Positions 35,142 to 44,738 are shown, counted from the first letter of the stretch. The stretch is 64,000 nt of DNA from CAZPHU01 sp964419255 (GCA_964419255.1 CAYQOU010000008.1:23195-87194), one strand, 5' to 3'. Notes: a model not told the origin generated them from the letters alone. Translations and numbers: made by a program.

Positions 35142-36185
35142 ATGGAGAAAGAAAATCTTATTTCGATAATAAAGACCTGCAAGCAGATCGATGAAAAGGC
35201 GGGGGTGTTATACGAGCGTTTCTCATCGGTTATGAGTGATCCCGAGCTGGTGTCCTTCTGGCATTCCATGGCCGAGGAGGAGAGAGGACACGATGATTTC
35301 TGGGATAAGCTTCTGGCACTTGCCACAGAGACTGAACTTCCTCAGGTATTTGATAATCCCCCACAGATAGAAAAAGAATTGGCGGCAATTCGGGAACGTG
35401 CCGATCACCTTCTGGCTCAGGTAGGAGAATCTGTGGGGTTGCACGATGCGTTTATGGCTGCCTACAAGCTGGAATTTACGCTGCTTCATCCCGCATTCGA
35501 GCGGCTTTTTGCCTATGCCAAAACGTTTGACTCCACCGAAAATCCCGCCGATCAGTATGAGCGGCACATAAGCAGGTTTCTCAATACCATGTGTCGCTAT
35601 CTGGATAGGGAAAGTCTGGAGTTTGAGCTTTTATGCGAGACAATCAGGAATCTGTGGCAGAGTAACCGATCATTGGCCTTTATCAGTTCGGTCGACGAGC
35701 TTACGGGTGCGCTCAACCGCAGGGGTTTTTTTCAGGCGATTCAGCCGTTGTCGTATCTGGCGCAGCGAAAGAAAATGGAAATCGGTATTATCATGGTGGA
35801 TATAGACGATTTTAAGCAGATCAACGACACCCATGGACATCAGATGGGGGACAGGGTGTTGCAGAAAGTAGCCGGTGACCTGCAGAAATCGGTACGCACA
35901 TCCGATATTGTGGGCCGTTATGGGGGCGAGGAATTCGTCATCTATCTATCATCGGCGGATGAGGAGGCGGTTTTGCGGGTTGGGGAAAAGCTGCGAATGG
36001 CGGTGGAGAAGCCCGCCGCTGATATACCTCGGGCCACCGTAAGCATTGGAGGAGCCACCGGTATTCTGGAGCACGATGTACATAAAGAGCTTGTCGAGCT
36101 GGTTCACAGTGCCGATCAGCAGTTGTATAATGCAAAGCAACTCGGTAAAAACAGAGTTATTGCGGTGGGGTTAGTAAAGGCCTGA
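35142..36185 (+). CDS. Diguanylate cyclase with N-terminal ferritin/rubrerythrin-like domain
   Basis: The protein is 347 aa. Residues 1-~165 form a helical bundle resembling rubrerythrin-like diiron proteins: IDEKAGVLYERF (16-27), MAEEERGH (43-50), LHDAFMAAYKLEFT (100-113) and YERHI (139-143) supply Glu/His ligands at the expected helical spacing. Residues ~180-347 form a GGDEF domain: DELTGALNRRGFF, MVDIDDFKQINDTHGHQMGD and the active site GGEEF (261-265). An RxxD inhibitory site (Arg252-Asp255) lies five residues before it. It should make cyclic di-GMP under control of an iron- or oxygen-related sensor domain, and be product-inhibited. ATG 35142 follows AGGGAGA. Confidence 0.85.
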   Translation: MEKENLISIIKTCKQIDEKAGVLYERFSSVMSDPELVSFWHSMAEEERGHDDFWDKLLALATETELPQVFDNPPQIEKELAAIRERADHLLAQVGESVGLHDAFMAAYKLEFTLLHPAFERLFAYAKTFDSTENPADQYERHISRFLNTMCRYLDRESLEFELLCETIRNLWQSNRSLAFISSVDELTGALNRRGFFQAIQPLSYLAQRKKMEIGIIMVDIDDFKQINDTHGHQMGDRVLQKVAGDLQKSVRTSDIVGRYGGEEFVIYLSSADEEAVLRVGEKLRMAVEKPAADIPRATVSIGGATGILEHDVHKELVELVHSADQQLYNAKQLGKNRVIAVGLVKA

Positions 36186-36396
36186 AGTGGAAAATAAACA
36201 AATGGTGGAAAGGATGTAAGATGACCATATGGCTCGATATAAAAGCATAAGGAGCAGCTTTTGGAGAGTGATTCGGTCGGTATCGGTGCCCCGATTGTAT
36301 TTTTGTGCCGGTAGCGGTACACACAAAATCGTGTATGGTGAAATCATACCCCTCTAAGAAACTTCGACTTCCAATATGCGGATAACAGGATAGTAT

Positions 36397-37365
36397 ATGT
36401 CTGAAAGTGCGTGCAGAATTTGCGGAAATCGCCAGAGAATCCAATCGTTTTCCTTTCCTGATTACCATCTGGGATTGCCTGATAGGTTCTCTTATTTTCA
36501 GTGTGGAGAATGTGGCTGTTTACAGAAAAAAGATCTGAAAGAAGAAACCAGTAAATTTTATCCTGAGGATTATTACAGTTTCTCCTACGATTATCGCACC
36601 ACCGTGGGATCGAAAATAAAATGGGCGATCAGAGATATTAGAAACGAATATTATCGAACATCCAGGGGAAAACTGGGTGCCCTGATTCATCAGATATTGC
36701 CATGTGCCAGCGTCCAGATGATTGCTAAAGTAAACCCACCCAAAGATTGGCATATTCTCGATGTCGGCTGTGGAAGTGACGCTCTGATGCTTCAGTATCT
36801 TGCTTCTCAGGGATATGAACATCTCACCGGCATTGATCCCTATATCAGCAATGATATGATAGAACTCGGGCCAATAACAATCTATAAAAAAGAATTGTGC
36901 GACCTTTCAAACGGTTATGATCTAATAACCTTTAATCACTCCTTTGAACACATTGCAGATCAGAAAAAAAATTTACAGCATAGTAGAGATCTTCTGAAAC
37001 CATCGGGTAAAATCCTCATGCGCATTCCAACGGTCAGCTCCTATGCCTGGGAACGGTACGGAGAATTATGGCCCAACCTGGATGCACCACGACATCTGTT
37101 TCTGCATTCTATCAGGAGTCTTACGTTGCTTGCTGAACAGAGTGGATTGACGGTGGAGGCACGCTATTATGACTCCACATCTTTTCAGTTTTGGGGCAAG
37201 AAATTGTATGAGAAAGGACTTCCTTTGAACAGCAAAAAGCCGATGCACCGAATCATCCAGGCTGCATTCCGGTTGTTCTACTCTCTTTTATACTACAAAA
37301 AAGTCAAGCAGCTGAATGAATCATCTCAGGGAGATACCGTAGCTCTGATCTTGAAAAGGAAATAA
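36397..37365 (+). CDS. SAM-dependent methyltransferase with N-terminal zinc ribbon
   Basis: The protein is 322 aa. The N-terminus has a Cys4 zinc ribbon (CRICG at 6-10, CGECG at 36-40), as in sugar C-methyltransferases and related polysaccharide enzymes. The class I SAM-binding motif is ILDVGCGSDALM (120-131), with TGIDPYI as the acidic second strand and ITFNHSFEHI as the post-strand-4 motif. A likely role is modification of a surface sugar, supported by the convergent glycosyltransferase gene next door. ATG has AGGAT upstream. The substrate is unknown. Confidence 0.82.
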   Translation: MSESACRICGNRQRIQSFSFPDYHLGLPDRFSYFQCGECGCLQKKDLKEETSKFYPEDYYSFSYDYRTTVGSKIKWAIRDIRNEYYRTSRGKLGALIHQILPCASVQMIAKVNPPKDWHILDVGCGSDALMLQYLASQGYEHLTGIDPYISNDMIELGPITIYKKELCDLSNGYDLITFNHSFEHIADQKKNLQHSRDLLKPSGKILMRIPTVSSYAWERYGELWPNLDAPRHLFLHSIRSLTLLAEQSGLTVEARYYDSTSFQFWGKKLYEKGLPLNSKKPMHRIIQAAFRLFYSLLYYKKVKQLNESSQGDTVALILKRK

Positions 37366-37398
37366 CATGTACCCGATTGCTGTCGCGCCGCAACTCAA

Positions 37399-38391
37399 TC
37401 ATAAGTCTCTTATAGACAGCGGGTAGCGACGGATCACAGCCAGTGCGTTGCGGGAAGATATTTTCAAACGCTTATGTAACCTGCGGCGGATTGACCATTC
37501 CGTGCATATAGAGATGAATGGAGAAATCCAAGCCTTCAGCAATGTACCGATTATAAGAAACTTACTGACTTTGTTACCCCTGGCATCCGAGGCCGGGATG
37601 CCGCCTCGCGAGAGGCACCAGAATCGAATAATGCTCCAGCCAAATGCTATTGGCCAGTACCAGACAGGGAAATGCCGTATCAGTGTTCGAATCCTGTTTC
37701 TTTCGGGAAGGTAGAGTTTCAATGGTGAATATCTGACGGTCGCAAGCGAACGGAAATGGTATACTCGAGCAGCAGGATTAAGAAGGGTGATTCCGCCGCA
37801 CAGATTCAGACGAAGGTACCATTCCGTCTCTTCGAAGAAGAGAAAGAAATCCTCGGAAAATTCCCCTGCTTGCTCCCACCACTCTTTTCTAATACTCATC
37901 ACCGCACCATAGCAGCCAAAGACCTGCCACGGCGCTCGGTTATAATATTCCTCGGGAGAAGCTCCGTCTCCTTCACTTCGCGGGCTTGCATCGGGGAAAA
38001 AGAGAATGCCCGCATTGTTTACCGTATGGTCCTGTTGATGAAGCACCAGGGATGCAACAGAAGCGATAGCCGGATTTTCTTCGAACGTTTTGCTGATCTC
38101 CCATCCCCAGTTTTGGTCGAAGGTCAGATCCATGTTGGCCAGCACACAGATTCCGGTCTCCATCTGTTGCAGAAGACGATTGCACGCACCCGCATACCCG
38201 TGGTTAACGCTGCTTTTGATCCAGTGCACCTGTTTCCATTTCTTTTCTAATGATTCCAGAGACTGAGAACTGGCGTTATCAAATACCCAAACCTTGAGGG
38301 CAACCCCTTTCATCGCGAAGATGGAATCGAGGCAACGATCGAGTGACTCATTTCCATTGTAGTTTATTATGCCGATCTGTATCATACGCAC
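37399..38391 (-). CDS. Family 2 glycosyltransferase
   Basis: The protein is 330 aa. It is a GT-A fold, family GT2 enzyme of the rhamnosyltransferase-like group: IGIINYNGNESLDRCLDSIF, VWVFDNASSQ, VNHGYAGACNRLLQQ, CVLANMDLTF (the DxD-like site reads NMD), and FSEDFFLFFEETEWYLRL as the catalytic-base region. It transfers a sugar to a lipid-linked or surface glycan. The C-terminus has a hydrophobic patch (WYWPIAFGWSIIRFW) that may touch the membrane. Lies tail to tail with the methyltransferase, 33 bp apart. Donor and acceptor unknown. Confidence 0.88.
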   Translation of the reverse strand: MRMIQIGIINYNGNESLDRCLDSIFAMKGVALKVWVFDNASSQSLESLEKKWKQVHWIKSSVNHGYAGACNRLLQQMETGICVLANMDLTFDQNWGWEISKTFEENPAIASVASLVLHQQDHTVNNAGILFFPDASPRSEGDGASPEEYYNRAPWQVFGCYGAVMSIRKEWWEQAGEFSEDFFLFFEETEWYLRLNLCGGITLLNPAARVYHFRSLATVRYSPLKLYLPERNRIRTLIRHFPVWYWPIAFGWSIIRFWCLSRGGIPASDARGNKVSKFLIIGTLLKAWISPFISICTEWSIRRRLHKRLKISSRNALAVIRRYPLSIRDL

Positions 38392-38564
38392 TTTTCTGAA
38401 TGAAACCGCTCAGTTTAGATTCTTTGTCTGACACCTGTCCTGCTCCAACCCTCCCGTTTGGCTTCAGCGGGGACGATGAAGGGGAGGAGGAAAAGCAAGT
38501 TTTGTTGCGGTATTATATGTCTATTTATAACTTATCGGTTTTTGGATTTTATCGTCCCGAGTAA

Positions 38565-38664
38565 NNNNNNNNNNNNNNNNNNNNNNNNNNNNNNNNNNNN
38601 NNNNNNNNNNNNNNNNNNNNNNNNNNNNNNNNNNNNNNNNNNNNNNNNNNNNNNNNNNNNNNNN
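38565..38664. other. Assembly gap (100 N)
   Basis: Exactly 100 ambiguous bases, the conventional placeholder for a scaffold join. The same 8 bases ccgagtaa stand immediately left (38557-38564) and right (38665-38672) of the gap, so the two contig ends may overlap or end in a repeat. Confidence 0.98.
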
Positions 38665-38799
38665 CCGAGTAACCGAAAAAAAACCGATTCAGACTTTGTC
38701 TGAGTTTAGAGACGATGCTGTTGTCGATCCAAAATAGATCAATGAATTGCGTGAGGAAAGGCAATTTTTTAGGCTGGGATCGATTTTCTATGGAAAAAA

Positions 38800-38835
38800 G
38801 GCTGTAGAGACACCACTTGGTGTGCCTCCACAGCC
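38800..38835 (-). terminator. Intrinsic terminator of the beta-helix surface-protein gene
   Basis: ggctgt (38800-38805) and acagcc (38830-38835) form the base of a hairpin continued by acacca/tggtgt in the middle. On the minus strand the stem is followed by six T residues. It lies 65 bp beyond the stop codon. Confidence 0.75.
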
Positions 38836-38899
38836 CCGCTGCCCCCTCCGGGGTGATATCGAGGTTATCACGGCGCGTGTATGATTGCAGGGCCCTGTC

Positions 38900-41731
38900 C
38901 TACCTCATGGGTGTAAGTCTTCTCATTCCGATTGGTTTGCCTTGCAGCGTCTGCATTTTCACCAGTAACACTCCTGTCCCCAGTCCACGACTATGAAGGA
39001 GGCGGGTAATCTGGTTGAAAGAGTGGGCCTTTCCGCTGAACACCTCCCGACCGTTTACTGCGTAAACGGTGAAAATCATATTCGGTTTTCTGTTCTGGAG
39101 ACCGAGAGGTTTTATGACACTGACATTGTGCATGTCGCCGACCATAATGTCCGCCTGATCGGTATTATCATTCCCAAGTTGGGCCTGCAGAGTAAAGAGA
39201 TCTCCCTGCTGACCGTCAGTTACCCGGACCGTAAAAACACCCACTCCGTTCTGATCTGTTTCAATGGTTTGTGTACCGCCGAGCAGATCTCCGATAGCCG
39301 GATGAAGGCTGCTGAGCGTGACTTCAACAGAACGGTTCACCTGATTGTCAAACCGATCATAGACAACAATCTGACCGGTGAACTCAAGCCCCGTATCCAG
39401 GGCCATCGGGTTAGGTGCTATTGTGCTGGAAATCGGATCTTTAAAAACAACTTTCTCCGCTGAAGCGGGAAGAATGGTCAGACCTTCTGAAATTCCATAG
39501 AAGGGGCTACGCTGGATATCACCATTATACCAAAGTCCCGAAGCGGCAATGTACTCCTTTCCCTGGGGAACGGTTGTAAAAACGGCGGGAACAATAATTT
39601 TCTCATATATATGACCGATTCTCAATACCTCCATATCAACGTTAAAGAGAGTTGCGGAGGAATTAAGAGTTATTTCCGCCGGAGCAATAGTATCATTGAA
39701 GTAGGTGTCACCTGAGAATGCTTCGATCATGATCAGAACCGTGTCGCCGGCAACTATTGTATCTGAAATGTCAAATTGTGCAGTATCCATAGTGTCAACC
39801 ACATGAACATCCAGGAAATTTTGGGTGATGTATCGATAGGGAATAAAGCCGACGTCGGAGCTGACCGTTTCGCCGTTAGAACCCGTGCCTTCGATCACAA
39901 TCTCAAAGAAAGCATATAAATCATCTTCCTGACGTGCCGGAATCGATACTTCCAGGATGTTGCTTCCGATCGATACAGGTATGTCAGAAGGCATTTCATG
40001 GATGGCGTCAACGGGAATGGGATCAACGTCGCTCCCGAATGATTCTGCCTGAAACTCGACGGTTTCTATAAACCGGAAATACTTTATCTGAGGATCCGTA
40101 AATTCCCCTTCTTTGCATACGATATCGAAATTCAAGATCGCCGTAGTACCATTAATTTGAACTGGAGATAAGGGTTTGATGGTAACCAGGTCGGAGGGGT
40201 GTGCCTCTTGAGCAATTGCCCCTAGATCCGCGATGCTGCCATCGGCGTCACGAATGCCCGCATCTTCCCAACCGGCATTCATGATAAATTCCTGCACATA
40301 TGGATTATCCCAGTCTGGTTCTAAAAAATCGGGATCATCGGGATTTGTCGATTTAAACAGTTTTAAGTTGAAAGAACCGTCCTCAAAATCTGTTTCGAGC
40401 CAACGGACGGATCCCCTTTCTGGGAAAGGGTCAGTAATCAAGGCGCCGGGATGTATAACCCACGATTCATGTATAGTTTCTGTATACGTTTCTCCATTAA
40501 GCACACCGCTTAAGGCGATATCCAGTCCTTCACTTTCGACTCTTGTTATGCCATTCATGATTCTGACCTGATCGAAGAATGTGATGGTGGAATCAAGATC
40601 AACAGAATCACCTGAGACAGGATCATTTATAACGGTATATACTCTCTGAGTTCTTTGGTGGGGTGGTTGGTCCTTGCAGGCATATATGCAGTTTTTCATT
40701 CTATAGGGAAACGCTGGGCTCAACGTGTGGTAGGGATTCTCAAATATTTCAGCTTCGCTCCAGTAAACATTTGGTGAAGAGTGGATGTTATTAAACACTA
40801 GATGTTGTGCGCCTGCCCGCCAGTGGCTGCAGAAGTCAATGTAATTATGCCAAAAAGTATTGTTATAAATTGCCAGGGGTGAAAGAGTGTGGTCTTTAAA
40901 CCATAAGGCACCACCCGGCTGATTGTCACCTTCGCTAGTAAGAGACCTGACTTGTTCAGCAAATGCGTCGGAATGGTGATGGTTCTCATAGAAGAGATTG
41001 TACCTGACTGTCGATGCCAGATCCCAGGTGGACTCAAAAAGCATCCCGAATGAATTGTGGTGAATACGGTTGTTTTCTATCAGATGGTTGCCGGTCTTGC
41101 CGAATCCCGACATAGGAATAACAGACCATGGCTGAAGGTCGGCCGGATTTGCATTGGCATATATGCCGCCTATGTTTTGGTCATTCAGGTAGATTCCAAT
41201 ATAGGCGTTGGTGATATCGCAATTTCTGATTGTCACATCGCCCGAATGATGCACAACGACAGCCGCATTTCCATGCTGGATAGGATACATACCCTCCCAG
41301 ACGCCATCTGCCCCAAACACAAAAGCTTCGTTACCATCGATTCGTAAACCGTCAATGGTTATGTTGCGACTTTTGAGTACTCGAAGTGCGCCGTTTTTGT
41401 GGAAATTGATCGTGCTGTCCGAGTTGCTTTCTTGTTCTGTCAGAGGATGGATGTTATCTGTATCCTGGTAAACAATACTTGGTTTACTGGAAGACAAAGG
41501 GTTGGCAGAGGTGACAGTCAATCCAGATTTGCTACTGTCGACTGTCACCTGTTCTTCATAAACCGCATCATCCAGAATCCTAACGATATCCCCCCGTCCG
41601 GCAGCATTGACCGCCGCCTGTATGGACGTGAATTGACCGCGTCCATCCTGAGAAACAGTAAATGTCGCTGCATGTGTCATACCGCTTAACAACGATATGC
41701 TTATGAAGAAAACCTTGAAAGTGTGACTCAT
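38900..41731 (-). CDS. Secreted right-handed beta-helix protein with Ig-like and T9SS-type sorting domains
   Basis: The protein is 943 aa with a signal peptide (1-21, cleavage after THAA). Residues ~25-330 form a pectate-lyase/NosD-like parallel beta-helix: FTSIQAAVNAAGRGDIVRI, RNITIDGLRIDGNE, NCDITNAYIGIYLND and ENNRIHHNSFGM. The middle is beta-rich with a Big1-like Ig domain near 790-880 (DRFDNQVNRSVEVTLSS). The last ~70 residues (FTVYAVNGREVFSGKAH ... GVLLVKMQ) resemble a type IX sorting domain. Such proteins bind or cleave polysaccharides; no catalytic residues could be assigned. AAAAGGAG precedes the ATG. A terminator follows. Confidence 0.82.
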   Translation of the reverse strand: MSHTFKVFFISISLLSGMTHAATFTVSQDGRGQFTSIQAAVNAAGRGDIVRILDDAVYEEQVTVDSSKSGLTVTSANPLSSSKPSIVYQDTDNIHPLTEQESNSDSTINFHKNGALRVLKSRNITIDGLRIDGNEAFVFGADGVWEGMYPIQHGNAAVVVHHSGDVTIRNCDITNAYIGIYLNDQNIGGIYANANPADLQPWSVIPMSGFGKTGNHLIENNRIHHNSFGMLFESTWDLASTVRYNLFYENHHHSDAFAEQVRSLTSEGDNQPGGALWFKDHTLSPLAIYNNTFWHNYIDFCSHWRAGAQHLVFNNIHSSPNVYWSEAEIFENPYHTLSPAFPYRMKNCIYACKDQPPHQRTQRVYTVINDPVSGDSVDLDSTITFFDQVRIMNGITRVESEGLDIALSGVLNGETYTETIHESWVIHPGALITDPFPERGSVRWLETDFEDGSFNLKLFKSTNPDDPDFLEPDWDNPYVQEFIMNAGWEDAGIRDADGSIADLGAIAQEAHPSDLVTIKPLSPVQINGTTAILNFDIVCKEGEFTDPQIKYFRFIETVEFQAESFGSDVDPIPVDAIHEMPSDIPVSIGSNILEVSIPARQEDDLYAFFEIVIEGTGSNGETVSSDVGFIPYRYITQNFLDVHVVDTMDTAQFDISDTIVAGDTVLIMIEAFSGDTYFNDTIAPAEITLNSSATLFNVDMEVLRIGHIYEKIIVPAVFTTVPQGKEYIAASGLWYNGDIQRSPFYGISEGLTILPASAEKVVFKDPISSTIAPNPMALDTGLEFTGQIVVYDRFDNQVNRSVEVTLSSLHPAIGDLLGGTQTIETDQNGVGVFTVRVTDGQQGDLFTLQAQLGNDNTDQADIMVGDMHNVSVIKPLGLQNRKPNMIFTVYAVNGREVFSGKAHSFNQITRLLHSRGLGTGVLLVKMQTLQGKPIGMRRLTPMR

Positions 41732-41783
41732 AGTACACTCCTTTTAATTGATGATTATTTATTTGGGTTATGGCGCCGTTTAT

Positions 41784-42686
41784 TCACTCACGAATTATCA
41801 CTGTTATATAGTCCGACCATGCATTGTAAATGCCTATTCTCATCGTCTGAGACTGAACCAGATAGGTCCCAGGCCTCCTCCATGAGTATGTCGTGGAAGC
41901 AATCTCTTTCCATTCGGAAATTGAACCGTCTCCCCAAGAAAACCGATATGAATAGTTATTGTCCAGCGGCTTTGACGGCTCCACAGCACTGAATCTATAG
42001 GAGCTGTCCACATAACCTTCCACTGTCCGTTGAAAGGAAAAATCCGGTCCGACATAAAAGGGAGTCGGTGAACGCGACGGGAGAAGCATTGTTTTAGTGG
42101 AAATGATATCTACTTCCGAAAAACGCCTGTCTATCCAGATTATTTCATCGGCTGAAGGATCATAGCCGGATAAATTTACTTTACCCGGCGGTATATTTCT
42201 AAGGCTCACGACGCATGTAGAATCAACCATTGCGTATATCGGCAGTCCGGGTAAAAAGACTATGGTTCCCTCACGAAGACCGAGCGAATCGGCCCTGTCT
42301 ATGTAAATGCTTCCCTCTTTTGCCGTATAGATCGAATCCGAAAGAGAGTCGCAAGCTTCCAATATGATGTTTTTCAATAGAAAGCTTTCACCGCTCCACC
42401 TGTCTTTACCCGAGATACAATAGGTTCCATCATAAATCGAGTCGAAAGAAAAATTACCCGTAGAATCGGTCATCACCTTTTTGTAGACCTTCCCACTGTC
42501 TTTGAGGTGGTTGTAGTTGTCGGGAAGAAGATGAATCACCATATTTGCCGCTGGATCGCCGTCGGATGTTAATGCAACCCCGGCAAAGGCGTTGCCATGA
42601 TCACTGGATCCACCGGCTACGGGATTCGAGCAACTCGAAAGCAGTAACGAAAGTGCCAGTAGACAGAGGGACAGTACTTTAATCAT
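41784..42686 (-). CDS. Lipoprotein with carboxypeptidase-regulatory-like domain
   Basis: The protein is 300 aa. The signal ends in a lipobox (LLLSSC, Cys at residue 19), so it is lipid-anchored. After a Gly/Ser spacer comes AFAGVALTSDGDPAANMVIHL ... GNFSFDSIYDGTYCI, a CarboxypepD-regulatory-like beta-sandwich. The C-terminal part (YRFSWGDGSISEW ... RRPGTYLVQSQ) is PKD-like. The start ATG 42686 overlaps the end of the TIGR02147 gene by eight bases; a longer extension is not lipoprotein-like. The overlap implies co-expression with that regulator. The binding target is unknown. Confidence 0.82.
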   Translation of the reverse strand: MIKVLSLCLLALSLLLSSCSNPVAGGSSDHGNAFAGVALTSDGDPAANMVIHLLPDNYNHLKDSGKVYKKVMTDSTGNFSFDSIYDGTYCISGKDRWSGESFLLKNIILEACDSLSDSIYTAKEGSIYIDRADSLGLREGTIVFLPGLPIYAMVDSTCVVSLRNIPPGKVNLSGYDPSADEIIWIDRRFSEVDIISTKTMLLPSRSPTPFYVGPDFSFQRTVEGYVDSSYRFSAVEPSKPLDNNYSYRFSWGDGSISEWKEIASTTYSWRRPGTYLVQSQTMRIGIYNAWSDYITVIIRE

Positions 42687-43524
42687 CGGGGGTATCCTTT
42701 GGGTCTTTACTGAGCGGAAACAGTTGGATGTTACAGTTGTAAATTTTATCCGATTCAGTATCATCATCCACAATTCTTCGTATTCTATCCTTAAATTCTT
42801 CTACTTCCTGCACGATTTTTCTGTACGATTCATCAGACACCCCCAGGGTCATGGAAGATATGTAACGGCTGGTGGGCGGAAATGCCTCCAGAGCGCGGGT
42901 GCCAAGTTCCGAAAACTGTCTGTTGAGGTTGCGCACGCCCTGTGACTTTATGTGATCTCCGGTTGATATCGCCGGATCGCTCTGATGGTAGCATCCTTTT
43001 TCGTCGCATCGTATGAGCCCCAGTCGCAGGAGAAGATCGATACTCTCTTTTGCCTGGCTTTTTTTAATCGCCGGCTCAACGGAGCGGGCCAGCAGTTGAT
43101 AATCACCCTTCCAGTCGATTGTGCAGGCCAGCTCTCTGAGCACCGGATTATACCATTGTGAATAATATTCATAGTGATCGGTCGGAATGATTTTCAGATC
43201 GATCTTGCGACGAAGCTGTTTGAGCTGTGAAAAATAGAGCTGCTTCTCATGCTGGGTTTTGCTCTGGTTGAGGTGAACCAGAGCAGAAAAATACGATGCG
43301 TCCTTATCGGTTAGCCCAAGCCCCTTGATAAATGCCGGCAGTGTGTTTTTTGTCAGGTTCCTTTTTCCATCTACCACTTCCTGATAGAGCGAGGGTGACT
43401 TGATTCCCGCCTTATTGCAGAAGTACCGGTTGGAAAAGAAAGGAAATCTCCGCTTCCGATCGGCGAAATAGTCGCGGAGATATAACCGATAATTATCGTA
43501 CATTTCGATGCGTTCCATTTCCAT
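42679..43524 (-). CDS. TIGR02147 (DUF4423) family protein
   Basis: The protein is about 281 aa. It matches the family first described as a Fibrobacter succinogenes paralogous set: an N-terminal MYDNYRLYLRDYFADRK helix, a helix-turn-helix-like NKAGIKSPSLYQEVVDGKRNLT segment, KGLGLTDKDASYFSALVHLNQ, and a C-terminal DUF4423 winged-helix part with LLLRLGLIRCDEKGCY and SMTLGVSDESYRKI. Members are probably transcriptional regulators, often placed next to lipoprotein or secreted-protein genes, as here. The start is uncertain among three ATGs (43524, 43518, 43503), none with a strong ribosome site; the first is given. Confidence 0.88.
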   Translation of the reverse strand: MEMERIEMYDNYRLYLRDYFADRKRRFPFFSNRYFCNKAGIKSPSLYQEVVDGKRNLTKNTLPAFIKGLGLTDKDASYFSALVHLNQSKTQHEKQLYFSQLKQLRRKIDLKIIPTDHYEYYSQWYNPVLRELACTIDWKGDYQLLARSVEPAIKKSQAKESIDLLLRLGLIRCDEKGCYHQSDPAISTGDHIKSQGVRNLNRQFSELGTRALEAFPPTSRYISSMTLGVSDESYRKIVQEVEEFKDRIRRIVDDDTESDKIYNCNIQLFPLSKDPKDTPDD

Positions 43525-43571
43525 AACATACCCAAAAACAGCACGATTTGCAACCGTCCGAACGGCATAAG

Positions 43572-43590
43572 TGTACTCGATATGAGTACA
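43572..43590. promoter_or_regulatory. Candidate operator upstream of the TIGR02147 gene
   Basis: The dyad tgtactc (43572-43578) / gagtaca (43584-43590) with a five-base centre lies about 48 bp upstream of the regulator start. A further gagtaca half-site occurs near 43645. This could be an autoregulatory site, but there is no other evidence. Confidence 0.35.
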
Positions 43591-43729
43591 GAATGAGGCC
43601 GTAGGCCGGTCATGTTGCAACTTTTAGGGCAGGACGGGGAATTTTATGAGTACACCTCAAACCATATCACATGCAATGGTAGCAGGTTGCCGGCGTGGAA
43701 AATCCGGTGCCACAGCGGTCTTTTTCCCT

Positions 43730-44491
43730 CTACTCCTCGTATATCATCTTGCGGGTCATTCCACCATCGATGACCAGGTTTGTGCCGGTGATAAAACCGT
43801 TTTCCGAGTCACTCAGGTATAAAACGGCACGCGCGATATCCTCCGGCCGTCCCACCCGGCCGCTGGGATGCTGATTGTGATCGTGAGGTGTAAGCTCAGG
43901 GGTGATTCGAGTGCTTTTTTTCTTCCACTCACTCACCTCTATCCAGCCGGGGCTGATACAGTTGACCCGCACATCCGGTCCGCAGCTTATGGCCAGAGCG
44001 TGTGTAAGTGCAACGATGCCCCCCTTGCTTGCGGCATAGGATTCGGTGTCAGGCTCCGACATCAGCGCCCGGGTGGAGGCGATATTAATAATCGATCCTC
44101 TGGCGGCCTTAAGATGCGAAAGAGCATACCGTGAGCAGAGAAAAATGCTGGTCAGATTAGTGTCGATTACTCTGCTCCATTCACTAAGGCTCAGCCGCAT
44201 AAGCGGCTTTCGTATCATCAAACCGGCATTATTTACCAGTATGTCGATTGTACCGTAGTGGCCGGCCGCCGTCTCGATCAGAAAGGCAACATCATCTTCC
44301 CTGGATACATCAGCCGGAAGATAGAGCGCCTCTCCATGAGCGCAAAGCTCCCTTGATGTTTCTTCCCCCGCCTCGGTGTCGATATCGCAGAAAACCACCG
44401 AATATCCTTTACGGCAAAATGCCTGGCAGACGGCTTTACCGATTCCCTGTGCACCCCCTGTGACCACAACCGTTTTATTTCTGGTATCCAT
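43730..44491 (-). CDS. Short-chain dehydrogenase/reductase
   Basis: The protein is 253 aa, a classical SDR. The NAD(P)-binding motif is TGGAQGIG (11-18), NNAG is at 87-90, and the catalytic residues are Ser139, Tyr152 and Lys156 (YAASK). The acidic Asp36 after strand 2 (FCDID) suggests NAD(H) preference. The ending FITGTNLVIDGG is standard for 3-oxoacyl-ACP-reductase and sugar-dehydrogenase-like members. The substrate cannot be predicted. ATG 44491 is preceded by GGAGGAAAGG; an earlier in-frame start at 44533 is not needed. It stands alone before the type VI genes and in the opposite direction. Confidence 0.88.
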   Translation of the reverse strand: MDTRNKTVVVTGGAQGIGKAVCQAFCRKGYSVVFCDIDTEAGEETSRELCAHGEALYLPADVSREDDVAFLIETAAGHYGTIDILVNNAGLMIRKPLMRLSLSEWSRVIDTNLTSIFLCSRYALSHLKAARGSIINIASTRALMSEPDTESYAASKGGIVALTHALAISCGPDVRVNCISPGWIEVSEWKKKSTRITPELTPHDHNQHPSGRVGRPEDIARAVLYLSDSENGFITGTNLVIDGGMTRKMIYEE

Positions 44492-44738
44492 ATAGCGTTT
44501 CCTTTCCTCCACTTTTTTATCCATGGCATCCATGCATGTCTCATGCCAATTAAAAAATGTGCCTTGCTTGGGTTACTAAAAGTATATTCATACTTTAATT
44601 ATATCCTGAATTGAGCGAACACCGCCGTCACCCAGAAGATAAATTAAACTATAGGATTTTCTCGGCCACATATTTTTGCTTTTAGCTGAGGGCTGAGGGC
44701 TGGTTTCGGTACATTCACACATACGCTTCGTGGGATTT

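Larger units (their letters stand above)
38392..38899. other. 508-bp intergenic region containing the scaffold gap
   Basis: It includes 100 N at 38565-38664 of unknown real length, so genes may be missing here. The flanks show no coding frame of note. The terminator of the beta-helix gene is at 38800-38835. Confidence 0.7.
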
